DNA from: Paragyromitra xinjiangensis
Taxonomy: Eukaryota; Ascomycota; Pezizomycetes; Pezizales; Discinaceae
Direction: 5' to 3'
Assembly: GCA_038503065.1 (NCBI GenBank)
Contig: JBCAMK010000007.1
Span: forward strand, 372,001 to 436,000
Length of the DNA stretch: 64,000 nt
A program made the position numbers and the translations under genes. Shown piece by piece: positions 12,066-22,374 of this stretch; position 1 is the stretch's first letter, and each line of letters opens with the position of its first letter. The notes under the pieces were generated by a model. It saw only the letters and a list, made by a program, of their open reading frames with translations. It ran no database searches and was not told the origin of the DNA.

Positions 12066-12737
12066 TGCAGGTTCTTACTCGGGCAAGAGCGATGCTTAGA
12101 GAGTGGAGGAAGCTATAGGTTGGTTACATGTATGGAAGGGGGGGATGTAGCAATAGAATTGGGCTAATCATTCCAATTCTTAATTATATAATTACATGTA
12201 TGTATCTGGCGTTTCGGCGGCTGTAAATGGGAATTATGCTTTAGAAGAGCGCGAGTGATGAGTGGTGAAGTTGCCACTAGCTTAAACGGGGTTTTCATAC
12301 CTTACCCTGCCTTTATGCATTCTGTTTTGAAATTTCACGGGCCAGCCAGTCTCGTGCTTCGTTCCATACTGTCGAGGGTTGCCTAGAGAGTAGGGGCTAT
12401 TTGGGTGGTCTAGGCCTATTAGAAGGTTATGAAATAGTGGATTAGGCCTATAATGCTCGAAAAGCAGACTCCGCAGTCCAGGTTCCACCAGGGTAGGCGC
12501 CCTTTCTAGCAAAACTTATGCTAGCATCTTCACATAAACAATATGAACAAACAATCTACATGTAGTTTCCTAGTTCGCCCCCATTACCCTTTATAGAAGA
12601 CCTTTACATTTTGCACCCTAGTTAACAAAACAAAACTAATCACAGTATGCCACCCTCAACAGTAACCAGATGCTAAACCCAACCTAAAACCACCCTAACA
12701 GCCGGCCTGAACCCCAACTCCTAGTATCATGAAATAC
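12066..12737. promoter_or_regulatory. Promoter region of CFEM-like paralogue 1 and 3' flank of paralogue 2
   Basis: Contains three TACATGTA octamers (12125-12132, 12193-12200, 12557-12564). The first two fall in the proximal promoter of the gene at 11403-12065. A minus-strand open frame at 12282-12512 (76 codons) has no recognisable features. No other gene is seen. Confidence 0.5.
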
Positions 12738-13526
12738 TCAAACAACAACCCCCATAGCAGCGAGAACCATACCCGCCCAAAGAGCCATCTTTCCCTGACT
12801 ACCTGCTCCAGAGACTGATGCAGTCGGCGCTACATCCTTAGAACTAGATCTAGCCGAAGTAAAATTTCTACTGCTAGAGAGTGTAGGTAGGGTGACTATA
12901 GGCCTGGTGCTGATGGTGATTGTATGGTCCGAGAATGTCTTCGTTGTTACCCCTGGTCCTGTATAGAGAGGTGCTGAGAAGACAGAGGTTTCGGGAGTTG
13001 GTATGGAGGGTGTTCCAATGGGTGTGGAAGAAGTAGGCGTAGGCGAGGATAGGGTCGGCGTTGGTGCAGGTGGAGCAGGTATAGACGTAGAACTAACTTG
13101 CTTGACGCTGCTAGCTTCTGAGACCGTGGTTGGGACTGGCGCAGGACTCATAGTCGACGTAGAGATAGACGTAGAGATAGAAGTAACTATTGCAGTCGTA
13201 ACCCTCGTCGTGGTGGACGGCACCGTAACCACAGGGACGGAAACCACCGACTTCGAAGATGAAAACGGCAGCGACCCCCCGGGACAGGCCTGCACAAATC
13301 CTCGATCCTCTGGTTTACACATTTGAATACAGTTTGCAATAACACCTGCCCATTTTGCATGCGGACAGATACAGGCCGCCCACTCGTTGAAGGTTGTTTT
13401 CTGACATTCGGGTGGTGTTGGGAGGATGGTTTGGCTGCAGACTTGGTTGATGCAGGTATCGCGGTCGGGCCCTTGGGTGAGGACTGTGGGGAGTAAGGGG
13501 AGGAGGATTAGGGGTAGGAGTTTCAT
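12738..13526 (-). CDS. CFEM-like GPI-anchored cell-surface protein (paralogue 2)
   Basis: A single-exon gene of 262 residues. The start is MKLLPLILLPLLPTVLTQ, a signal peptide. It has the same eight-cysteine pattern as its neighbour: TCINQVCSQ, TILPTPPECQ, AACICP, ANCIQMC, QACPGGS. The block ILPTPPECQK and the following EWxACIC segment are nearly identical between the two, so this is a tandem duplication. The stalk is longer and richer in Thr/Ser/Val/Pro than in paralogue 1. The C-terminal tail (about the last 20 residues, ALWAGMVLAAMGVVV) is a convincing GPI-attachment signal. A TACATGTA site lies 155 nt upstream of the start. A Val-rich open frame on the opposite strand (13003-13326) is only the complement of the Ser/Thr stalk. 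The role is inferred from the domain class. Confidence 0.75.
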   Translation of the reverse strand: MKLLPLILLPLLPTVLTQGPDRDTCINQVCSQTILPTPPECQKTTFNEWAACICPHAKWAGVIANCIQMCKPEDRGFVQACPGGSLPFSSSKSVVSVPVVTVPSTTTRVTTAIVTSISTSISTSTMSPAPVPTTVSEASSVKQVSSTSIPAPPAPTPTLSSPTPTSSTPIGTPSIPTPETSVFSAPLYTGPGVTTKTFSDHTITISTRPIVTLPTLSSSRNFTSARSSSKDVAPTASVSGAGSQGKMALWAGMVLAAMGVVV

Positions 13527-15046
13527 CGTGAAGAGGAGGTGATGGGGTTTGTTTTGTGTTGATGGTCTATGGGGTTGAGTGGGTGTGAATAGAGGGGATG
13601 ATGGGATGTGGTTATTTGTATGAGAAATTTATTGTTTGTGAGCCTTCAATGGAAGGGTGGTACCCTAGGAGGTGGGGAATTACATGTATTGTTGCTAGAA
13701 TATAGAGCAAGTGGTTATTATTTCGAGCAAAGGTTTAATCTACCCTCAAGACTCGCTCTTTTTTGTCAAGTACACGTACTGTAGCCTCACCCAAATTTCC
13801 AACGTCCTCTTAAGCCTTAGGTAAAAGTGCATCATGTACAAGATTATCAGGCTACTTACAGCAAGTACAAACATCTTCGCATGCCTGCCTGGAACCCTCT
13901 CCTTGAACGCAACAGCAGAGCTGTCTCTCTTTTCTGCTTCGCCGCTGGTAGAAGAAAAATTGCACCTTTAGACACCAGACCTCATCGGAAAGGAATTTCT
14001 AGTTTTGTAGATGGCAGCTATGATGAGAAGTGATGAATTGTGTTGAAGAGATAGGGTTTTATGAGGGTAGATTAAACCCGAGGGGTAGATTAAACTAGAT
14101 CTTATCCACCAAGAGTAGATTGAACCATTGCTCTATTATTAGGATTGAGTCAACAGTTAAGACGTAATAGAGATCCGGGGGCTTGTAAATTAAAGCAGAA
14201 AGATGGATTAGGCCCTGGCTTTTGGCGATGAGTGATAAGTCATGAATAAGTTCTTTCCAGTATTAATATATCAGGATAATAGCATAAAATTCTCCTAGAT
14301 AATATCCCTTCATATCAGCTAAGACTGGTGGATCGTAATAGTATCGAGATAATGAAACATATAGCCTTATATTTCGCCTATCCGTTTCTAGGGTGTAATT
14401 CCTGTTCCGTTTTCATCAGATCAAATCAATCCCGAGCTAGGTTCCCCCTCTATTATTTCATAGTAACCTTTTATAACATGGGGGATATATACATGTAACC
14501 TCGATACACTCCTATCTCTTGGCTCTTTCTCGTGCACCCAATAAAAATCAGCACCAATGAACGGATCGCCAGCCCACTCAAACCCTAACAGCTGCCAAGC
14601 CGGATACGGCAACGATCAGATAAGGCCATGTGGCCAACAGGAACAGCGAGGTGCATGAATACGATAGGCAGCAACGAAAGCCAGTTTTGTACCTAGAGAT
14701 GCAGGGCATCTAAAATAACGGCCGAGAGTGGTGGAGATATGGATCAATATCCGAGCTTCGGAGCTAGAAGCGGGTATGTGTTTTGCCCGGGGAAGACCCT
14801 AGAGGTTACATAAACCGTGACTCTTTCTCAGCTGTGATCAATAAATCGCCGCGTCAGCATCACTAATAGCTAGAGACTGCTCTGTTTGTTATTGTTACTG
14901 ATTGATAAGAGACTCTCTGAATTCAACCGGGTAAAAAAAAATTCTGACATAAAAAGCTTGTTCCCACCCCCATCAGATAAACGTTTCGCCATCAGATAAC
15001 AAAACATCCTATTTCGCATCTTCGATCTCAACCACACACTGTAGCC
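13527..15046. other. Intergenic region with short direct repeats
   Basis: Upstream of both the second CFEM-like gene (-) and the Apd1-like gene (+). It contains TACATGTA at 13681 and 14490, and three near-identical 13-mers of the form GGGTAGATTAAAC at 14065-14077, 14083-14095 and 14113-14125 (the last with two changes). Open frames are short and unsupported. Confidence 0.5.
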
Positions 15047-16326
15047 ATGCCACTCGTCGGCCTTCTCCGTAGGGGAACTTCTTTCTTTAGCAACAACTCC
15101 AGCAAATCGAAAATCGATGACGGAAAAGTAACGAAAGACACTCTTTTCCCTCTCGTTACTTGCGAACACGAGGATAAAAAAGATGATGATTGTGATCATG
15201 ATTGCGCCGCCTGTCCCAGCACTGGAGATGGAACTAGCGGGTATGGAAGGGCGTTTGACAAAATTGGCGTCGACTTTGACTCGGAGGTGTATGGCGAGGT
15301 GAAAAAATTCTCACGCCATGTGATTGTTGCGACAGGAGAGACGGACTGGATTAGAGACGTGGAAGATATTAAAGGGAGCGTTATGGAGGCGCTGGGCAAA
15401 ATGGTGAATAAGGGGTTGGTGGATAATAAGGACGGAGTATGTCTTTTTTCACCCCTCCAGAGACCACAAGAATGAGTTACCCGAGATGAGAATAAGAATG
15501 CTAATTGAACAATGAATAGCGGTTGATGATCTCGGCATCTAACATGCACGTACCTCACCATCACCATACCGCCTCCGACGAGTCCCAGCCCACCACTGTC
15601 CTATTATTCCCCTCATGGACCCTCGTGGAGAACGTCACCCCCACGACCACCCCAGAGCTCATCTCTCGCTTCATCAACCCCTCCCCCACCAACCTCGACC
15701 TACTCCCTATCCCCTCCCCCACCGAGGTCCCAACTTCACCCACCACCTCAGGACCCACCTCACCCCTCACCCTTCAAATCCCAACATCCCCCGTTCCTCC
15801 CACAATAGGCTCCCCAACTAGCCTATCCCCAACCAAACCGGGAACCCCACTTACATCCACCCCAGACCTCCAAAACCTCTCCCTTAACGACCTCCCCTAC
15901 ACCCTCGACTCAACCCTCCGTTCTACTCCCTTCCCACATGACACCCTCATCCTCCTATGCTCCCATAAACGCCGTGACGCCCGCTGCGGTATATCAGCGC
16001 CAATACTACGTAAGGAGTTCGAGCGACACCTCCGGCCTCTCGGACTCTGGCGGGACCTGAGTGATATGAGAGCTGGTGGAGCTAAGGTTATGTTTATTAA
16101 CCATGTTGGGGGACATAAATGGGCTGCGAATGTCATAATCTACCGGAAGGAGAAGACCGGGGAGGGGGAGAAGCCAGATGAGGCCGCGCAGTGTATATGG
16201 CTTGCGAAGGTGACGCCGAGACATGTGGAGGGGATTGTGAGACATACGGTGTTGGAGGGGAGGGTGTGTGATAGTGGGTTGGTAAGGGGTGGGTTTGATA
16301 AGAAGACGGGGTTGAATAGTTGGTAG
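15047..16326 (+). CDS. Apd1/sucrase-ferredoxin-like protein (thioredoxin-like fold, putative [2Fe-2S])
   Basis: Two exons, 15047-15436 and 15520-16326, give 398 residues; the 83-nt intron starts GTATGT. The N-terminal part has a Cys/His/Asp-rich stretch (VTCEHEDKKDDDCDHDCAAC), then a segment ending in HVIVATGETDWIRDVEDIKG. A Pro/Ser/Thr-rich spacer occupies roughly residues 160-245. The C-terminal part carries LILLCSHKRRDARCGISAP and FINHVGGHKWAANVIIY. Paired Cys and HVGGHK His residues are the hallmark of Apd1/Aim32-type sucrase-ferredoxin-like proteins, whose Cys and His side chains can hold an iron-sulfur cluster. In yeast, Apd1 is linked to resistance to redox-active compounds. The specific role here is unknown. 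Confidence 0.82.
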
Positions 16327-18452
16327 GGTTTAGTTTTGTGGTTCTGGGGTGTTGAGGATGGAGGCCTTGGGGTTTAGGCTGGATAGGTTTTGTGGGTTGT
16401 AGGCGAAATTTTCTGCTAATTCTTTTGGGCGCGCTGTCTCCTTGGGGGTTACATGATAGATCAGAGAATAGATTAGTACTGATTATAGTGGCTCTTGTGA
16501 TGGATCATGAAATTTCTTAGGCAAATATCGTTTTAAATTTTAGGTGAGCTTAATAAAAACCTACCTATAATTCTAGAGTCTCTATCCCTTCATCTGTATT
16601 CAAGGTAGGGGCTAAATAGGAGGGTAACCATAAATTGAAGTATGGTCGCCCACCAAAATAAGTGGGGCCTTTGTCACTCAGGCTTGTCACGGTTGGTGCC
16701 CAAATCTCCACTCCTTTGGGATTAGGTCTTGCACATCGTCACGCTGGTTTTGCTCTAAAGTACAGCGAAAACCGGGCACTAACGATGGGATCAAGATTTC
16801 ACGGACAACAGTAGAATATACTCAAACTTAGGTATCAGTAACCCCTTTCTGAGGTTTAGTGTTACCTAGTACCTTGCCTCAAGGACGGATAACGAGCCAT
16901 AGGGTTTATAGTCATGTGGTCAATCGATTGGTGTGTGTGATTGCGTACCCCATCAATTGATGACCACAACGTTATTAAAGCCCGGTTGGAGTCAGGAATC
17001 CATTCTGTGAATATACGTACTTCGATTTGCCAACTGAACATTTCTTACTAAGATGAGAAGATGGGCCGGAAGAAATCAGATTCAATACGTAGTTTGATTC
17101 CTGCTGCCGCGGTTGGGGCCTGGCTACTAGACAAAAGTGATGAGATATCGTCAAACCCTATAGTTCCTGTTGTATGAATTTGAGCCGTTTCCTGATGATA
17201 CTCCCTGTGCCCTAAACTCTAGGCTTGGTACTGGGTGGGGTTCAAACGCCCAATACTCCCGCTTTCAGTGACAGTTAATATCGATTTAAGACATGATATT
17301 CGTGGCATTGAGCGTCATCTTGCGATAACACTCTTCCTGGTTCGAGTCCTATCTTTGACGTAACCTTCCTTGTCGTGGGGGTAGAATGGGGGCAGTATGT
17401 GTGGGGAGTTAAGGTTGTAGCGGAGCTCGATCTCGGAGATTCCGGAGGTAAGTTTCTTACCCCCCTTATGCAGACTATTGTGTTTATCCATTAGTGTGTA
17501 TGCTGGGTGTGAGTTGAGACTAGCTAAGAATATCTGAGACCAGACTTCTCCCATCCCATTCAAAGAGCGGTAAACAAAGAGACAAACATGACGGCTAAAA
17601 AGGTGGTGTAGTGGTTAACGCTTCGCCCTGTCGGTCCCCAGCAAGATCCTAGAGATAGGTTTGGTTTTGCTGTTCAGATCCTCACTAGCTTAGTTTTTTT
17701 CTTTTCCCCGTCCCCTGAACTGTGGCTATGTAGAGGGTTGTTTCTTAAGAGGGTACAAGTATCGTGTTAGACATTCTTTTTCCTAAATTCCAGAGCAATA
17801 TCACGGTGGAAAAGATATAGCTTGTCTGAAATCGTGGCACTAAACGACTGCAATAATCAGCGGACACAACAAGTACCACACAACATGCACAACCAGTGGC
17901 TGTCCATGCATTACCACATGGGTGTTGGTAGGGGGGAAAGTAGTAGGAATGTGGACTTGGCAGCAAAGGTATATTCTTTCTCTCTCACCTACCCAATGAC
18001 ACACCTAGCTAGTTAAGAGTCTACTTGGTTGAGAAGCAAAATATTCCTCACTTCACTCGCCATATTCAAAGCTCGCCATATTTTGACTTCTTTCTCTCGT
18101 CCCCGTGATATACTACTTAAAAACAATTACATGCAAGTCACTGTTAACGCCTTGGGGTTCCCTTACATAATTTTCTTGATTAAGGTACACAGTTCGGCAG
18201 TGTAGCGCCGAGAATCTGCTCTCCTCCTCCACTTATATATTCGGGTTGCGCAGGTGGTTTTAATGGAAAGCTATTATTCGCATAGCTGGACAACTCTTGA
18301 TCGAGTGACGATCTATGATGATCATTCACAAGCATGAAGCTAGGGTTCTAGGTGTATCAATTATCCTTAGCAAAGTCACCCTATTGTTATTTATCTAGTT
18401 CCACGAAGATACCTGCAGCACACTATGTGAAGGTAATGCTACTTTGAGTATT
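16327..18452. other. Intergenic region between Apd1-like and kinase-like genes
   Basis: No protein gene is supported. It contains the tRNA-like relic at about 17600-17692. A weak palindrome near 16918-16967 has GTGGTCA at one end and TGACCAC at the other. There is an isolated exact B-box-like motif (GGTTCGAGTCC) at 17339-17349 without a matching A-box upstream. Confidence 0.45.
17600..17692 (+). pseudogene. tRNA-Asp(GTC)-like relic
   Basis: GGTGTAGTGGTTAACGC forms a normal D arm (GTGT/ACGC stem, AGTGGTTA loop), and CCTGTCGG follows where a GUC anticodon loop would lie. Downstream is a B-box-like GTTCAGATCC and then a run of T (about 17693-17700), as at polymerase III terminators. The anticodon, T and acceptor stems do not pair well and the spacing is longer than in an intron-free tRNA. 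I therefore read this as a decayed tRNA copy or a tRNA-derived short element, not a working tRNA. Confidence 0.35.
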
Positions 18453-19526
18453 TCAGACACCCGATTTACTTCCCAATCCCTCCTTATCCCATCTACCACA
18501 GATCTTTTCGACCTTGATCTCTACCCACCTCGAATTCCCCCAACACCCCCATCCTGCCATAAACCGCATCCAATCCACCAATGCCCACTCCCATTGCTCC
18601 ATCATAACCTCCCACGTATACTCGTTCTCCTCTACTCCTTTCCTTCCCAGCGCTGCCATCAACTCGTCATAATAAAACCTTAACAGCTCCTCCTCATTCT
18701 GCAATTGTCTCCGATCCACCGAAGTACCAATAAAATACGCAAGATCCTGAACCCCGAACCCAAGACCAACATACTGAAAATCATATAATGCACACTTCAC
18801 CTCCTCACTCCCAGCAATACTCTTAGAATCAAAAACGATATTTGCCGCCTTACAATCCCCATGTATCAACGTCACCCCTACTGCTCCCTCCCTCCCCCTC
18901 AACTTCTCCGCTACATACTCAACGAACGGGATCAGAAACGGATAATGATTCGCACTACTCATTAACGACTCCATCTCCTCACTCCTCGTATCCAAATACC
19001 AATACCCCCCCTGCTCCCACACCCCCTCTGCTTCATTCGGATTCCCCACCTTCAATGGGGGCGCCACCACTGCAGCAGGCTTAATGCGCCAATACGTAGC
19101 ATGAAAGTTTGCCAGCCATTTCAAAACTGCACGGGCGTGCATCGCGGAGTATGGTCCGGAATACGGGTACGTAACCGACAGATCCTCGAGTAAAAGCGCT
19201 TCATCCTTCAGCGTCTCAGCAACTGGATACACTTTCGCTACCGGCGCTAATTCACCAAGTTGCGATGAAAAGTTGGTGTAGAAATAGCGTTCAACGCGGT
19301 AGGAGAGGAGCTTGCGGAGGTGGGATTCATCGGCTGAGTCTGAGGCTGGTGGGGGCTTGATGAGCTTTAGGACTAGGGAGCGAGGGGTGTTGGTGTTGGG
19401 CGTAAATGTGAGCCGGTAGATGTGACCATAGTTGGACCATAGTGAGGTGAGGAGGGAGTAGGAGTGTATTTTGAGGTGTGCGGGGAGGATTGAGCTGAAG
19501 TTGGGGGTTTTGGAGGAGGGCGGCAT
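18453..19526 (-). CDS. CHK/aminoglycoside-phosphotransferase-like kinase family protein
   Basis: A single-exon gene of 357 residues. Early residues SLVLKLIKPP supply a candidate nucleotide-binding Lys. ALLLEDLS matches the hinge region of the protein-kinase-like fold. LIHGDCKAANIVF near residue 218 is the catalytic loop (HGDxxxxN, Brenner's motif), and ALYDFQYVGLGFGVQDLAYFI near residue 245 carries the metal-binding Asp. HGDCKAAN with DFQ is typical of the CHK-like (DUF1679/ecdysteroid-kinase-like) branch. These enzymes phosphorylate hydroxyl groups on small molecules, and the substrate in fungi is unknown. A telomere-like CCCTAACCCT box lies 42 nt upstream of the start. Confidence 0.82.
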   Translation of the reverse strand: MPPSSKTPNFSSILPAHLKIHSYSLLTSLWSNYGHIYRLTFTPNTNTPRSLVLKLIKPPPASDSADESHLRKLLSYRVERYFYTNFSSQLGELAPVAKVYPVAETLKDEALLLEDLSVTYPYSGPYSAMHARAVLKWLANFHATYWRIKPAAVVAPPLKVGNPNEAEGVWEQGGYWYLDTRSEEMESLMSSANHYPFLIPFVEYVAEKLRGREGAVGVTLIHGDCKAANIVFDSKSIAGSEEVKCALYDFQYVGLGFGVQDLAYFIGTSVDRRQLQNEEELLRFYYDELMAALGRKGVEENEYTWEVMMEQWEWALVDWMRFMAGWGCWGNSRWVEIKVEKICGRWDKEGLGSKSGV

Positions 19527-19567
19527 TGGTGCAGTGGGAGGATGGTCGTAGGCTGGGATATAGAGAA

Positions 19568-19577
19568 CCCTAACCCT
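19568..19577 (+). promoter_or_regulatory. Telobox-like element (CCCTAACCCT)
   Basis: About one and a half telomere-type repeat units sit 42 nt upstream of the kinase-like gene start on the opposite strand. Short teloboxes in fungal promoters can bind telobox-family Myb proteins (Tbf1/Tay1 type). The role here is inferred from position only. Confidence 0.35.
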
Positions 19578-20132
19578 CGTATTTCAGGATGACTTGGATA
19601 CAATGAATGTGGGGGGGGGATTCTCAAAAATACGCATTACTGTATGCCAAGTCCCGGTATGTCATCCACAAAAATACGCGTATTTATAGGACCTTTAATC
19701 CTCAAAGGTGGTCATTCTAATTTCCCTTAGCTCTTTGGGCACGAGTATTTCCTTATTTATCTAGAGATTTTGGAGATCATAGGTAGAAGGCCATCCTCTC
19801 GGAATGGTTTCTATCACCTAACTGGTCTGTAATGCCGCGGAACAGACGATTCGTGCGATATGGTGGGTGCTCAGAAGCTGTACTAGTGCATACTACGGGT
19901 GTAGGGGAAAGTCTGTCACTAGGTGGCTGTGCTAGCGACAGTTCTTCCCTTCACCCTCAACACTCTGGGGCTCTTCTTTCGTTAAGTAACCCTTAATTTT
20001 CTCTATCTCTGAAGCCTCTCTACTTTCTGTAAGGTTGCCATAAATTTTTAAGTCGAGTTGAATTGGCGGTCAAGTTTCGCACTGCCAGCACGGCCACCTG
20101 GTGACAGGCTTTCTCCACAGGCGATATTATAA

Positions 20133-20142
20133 CCCTAACCCT
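20133..20142 (+). promoter_or_regulatory. Telobox-like element (CCCTAACCCT)
   Basis: The same ten bases as at 19568, placed 140 nt upstream of the proposed start of the lectin-like gene. Two copies in one 755-nt divergent promoter are unlikely to be chance, but function is not shown. Confidence 0.35.
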
Positions 20143-20281
20143 GATGTTGCACGTATCTACAATTGGATTGTTTCGCATATGGCAGGCCTGAATTCAGGGT
20201 TGCTATCCCCGTCTTCATTTTGCAAGTCCCCGGCCCAACGATATACACAATTCCCTATAAAATTACCACTACTTTTAGGTT

Positions 20282-21667
20282 ATGTCGTCTGTTTTGGAAG
20301 GAACTGGTCTTGCGGCCACTGCTTATCACAATTTTGTTGATGACCGATGGTGTACTTGCGTTTTCTGCCAGTGTACCTCAGACAATACTCTGATGATTGG
20401 AGACCCTGTATACCCAATCAAGCGAATAACCTACGAGCCTTTGTTAGAGCCTAGGATAGAAACTGTGACTATGATGGCGAAGAAAAACTCGCCAATCGCT
20501 TGCACAAGTTGGACTAATGCAGAAACACGGTATACACAGGTAGCTAGTCAACTTTGCTTTTGAATTACTTATCACTAACCACAACATAGATCAACTTGTA
20601 CTTTGTAGACGATCATAACCAAATAATTGAGGCACGATATCACTCTATCTATATTCACACTAAGAAATTCATCCTAACCTTTGAGCTATAGTGCAGGAAG
20701 ATAAACGATCAAGTTTGGAGACCTGGGCTTCTTGGTATTCCCTTTCCTTTTCCTACATCCTGACCTATATTTCTTGTGAGCTTGCTCCTCCAAACAGGAG
20801 TAAGCGTGTAGGCCGAGATTTTGGGAATGAGCCTAACTTCAGAAGGTACTGCAACAATTATCAACGACCTCAGCCCAGGTTCCGATCTTACAGCCACTTC
20901 ATTCGGAGAAGCGCACTCTAGAACTATTCACCTTTACTACGTCAACACGAGTAAGCAAATATCTGAGTTAATTTGGATACCAGAGAGGTCACAAATGGGA
21001 GGCAAGTGGAAAGTTGGAACGCACCAACTACCCCATTCACCCCATGCAGATAACATTACGGTAGCATCATTTGCGGACGGGAGCTTGTGGTTGTATTATC
21101 AAAACGAAAATTTCGAAAATTTCGAATACTGTTGGTCCCCATCAGCTAAAAAATGGCTTCGAGGTAATTATTAAATATTTCAGTAATACTTAGGGTGAGT
21201 CCAAGTATTTTCAGCCGCTTCGTGTGACGCCGCATATAACAGGCAAAGATCTGGCATTACTTGAGCTCAACCTAAGCAGCGCTTTCCTTTTTGCTTCTTC
21301 GTAGATGGATTTTTCTGATGCTCTCGAGTTATTAGGAGGATTCAATCTTGTTTCCGGCATAAAAAGCTACAAAAGCGCCATCACCTGGCAGTTAGGAGAG
21401 ATAAAACACTACCGCATCTTAGCGGTTGTCGCCTATAACGAAAAACTCACTCTTAAAGCACGAGACTCAGACCAAAATCCTCCATGGCAGCCAACCAGAT
21501 GGTTTAGAAACACCGAGTTGTCTCAGCACTCAAAAGTTGCAGCAACATCCTCTAACTACATTCGTGGTGAAATGTGTGTTTTCTTCCAGCGTAATGATGG
21601 GCGGATTATAAAGCTGTTGGGGGATGAATATTTCGTAAAGTGGGAAACTCAGTTTGTCGAGATGTGA
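20282..21667 (+). pseudogene. Fungal fucose-specific (AAL-type) lectin-like gene, probably disrupted
   Basis: Exons that fit are 20282-20539, 20590 to about 20631, 20701-20734, 20798-21163 and 21336-21667. Together they encode six sequential propeller-blade-like segments, the number expected for Aleuria aurantia-type fucose lectins: GTGLAATAYHNF, SPIACTSWTNAETRY with INLYFVDDHNQIIEAR, SDLTATSFGEAHSRTIHLYY, NITVASFADGSLWLYYQNEN, SAITWQLGEIKHYR, and SKVAATSSNYIRGEM. There is no signal peptide, as in this family. Two problems suggest decay. The second intron lacks a GT donor (at best a GC donor near 20632), and the best join into exon 4 leaves TAG at 20809-20811 between GVSV and AEILG. A different splice that skips this stop would also drop the WRPGLLG segment. 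It may be a recent pseudogene or a mis-modelled gene. Confidence 0.6.
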
Positions 21668-22374
21668 GATATTATTGAACACAGTTTCATAACGCTTTGC
21701 TGACAGCCCCTTTATACATAATCCAGTGGTTATACACTTTCCCCTTTCTCTTCTATTCTCGTTGTATCTGATTATATTAGTTAACTCACTCTTACCCGAC
21801 TCTCAACTCCCTGCCAGATGTGTTTAACTCCTAGATCATTCCATCCTTAGATAGCTAGTGTAATTATAAAGCGTAGGCAGAAAAAACTTAAGGAAGTATC
21901 CTAGAACCCAATGGACCCTTCAGTCAAACTAGCACGTGCGGACCTGGCTGGCCGAACAATTCTGACCTACGACTGAGCCCCGATATTGCTAAGTGTTTTC
22001 AGTCTATGATGCATTTATTAACATTTAAAGAAGTTCCTGATGGGCGACAATCCTTAACTAGAAGGTCTAACATCCAGGGTCAATATCTCTGCATCGTCGT
22101 TGCTGATATTGCTTACTCCCCTGTTTTTCCACAAGCGAGACACTCTACTATGTAGTCTCGCAGGCGAGAGGTAATCTACATCACAGTCACCAAATATCAC
22201 TCGAATATTATTTTCACGCCACCTTCACCAAAAGCACAGGGCTCGCATTAGTTCATCATCGATACTAAGATACTCAAACGAAATTAAAGCTTAACAGAGA
22301 AGATAATCAATTTTTTTTTGTCATGTACCTATTACACCTTAAGTACAGAAAATGTGCCCAAACAGAGAACTAAA
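21668..22374. other. Intergenic region, no gene seen
   Basis: 3' flank of both the lectin-like gene (+) and the pectate lyase gene (-). The sequence is AT-rich with no supported open frame or RNA gene. Confidence 0.45.

Larger units (their letters stand above)
19527..20281. other. Divergent promoter region, kinase-like (-) and lectin-like (+)
   Basis: This is the shared upstream region of two divergent genes, with one CCCTAACCCT box near each start (19568-19577 and 20133-20142). No other gene is seen. Confidence 0.45.

Noticed and set aside
13003..13326. 107-codon Val/Gly/Glu-rich open frame on the plus strand
   Set aside because: It is the complement of the Ser/Thr-rich stalk of the CFEM-like gene; such stalks commonly give mirror open frames.
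16918..16967. Palindrome around two near-identical TCAAT(C/T)GA cores
   Set aside because: Only the outer seven bases pair exactly; too weak to list as an element.
17339..17349. Exact polymerase III B-box (GGTTCGAGTCC)
   Set aside because: No A-box, cloverleaf or terminator could be fitted upstream or downstream, so it is not called as a tRNA.
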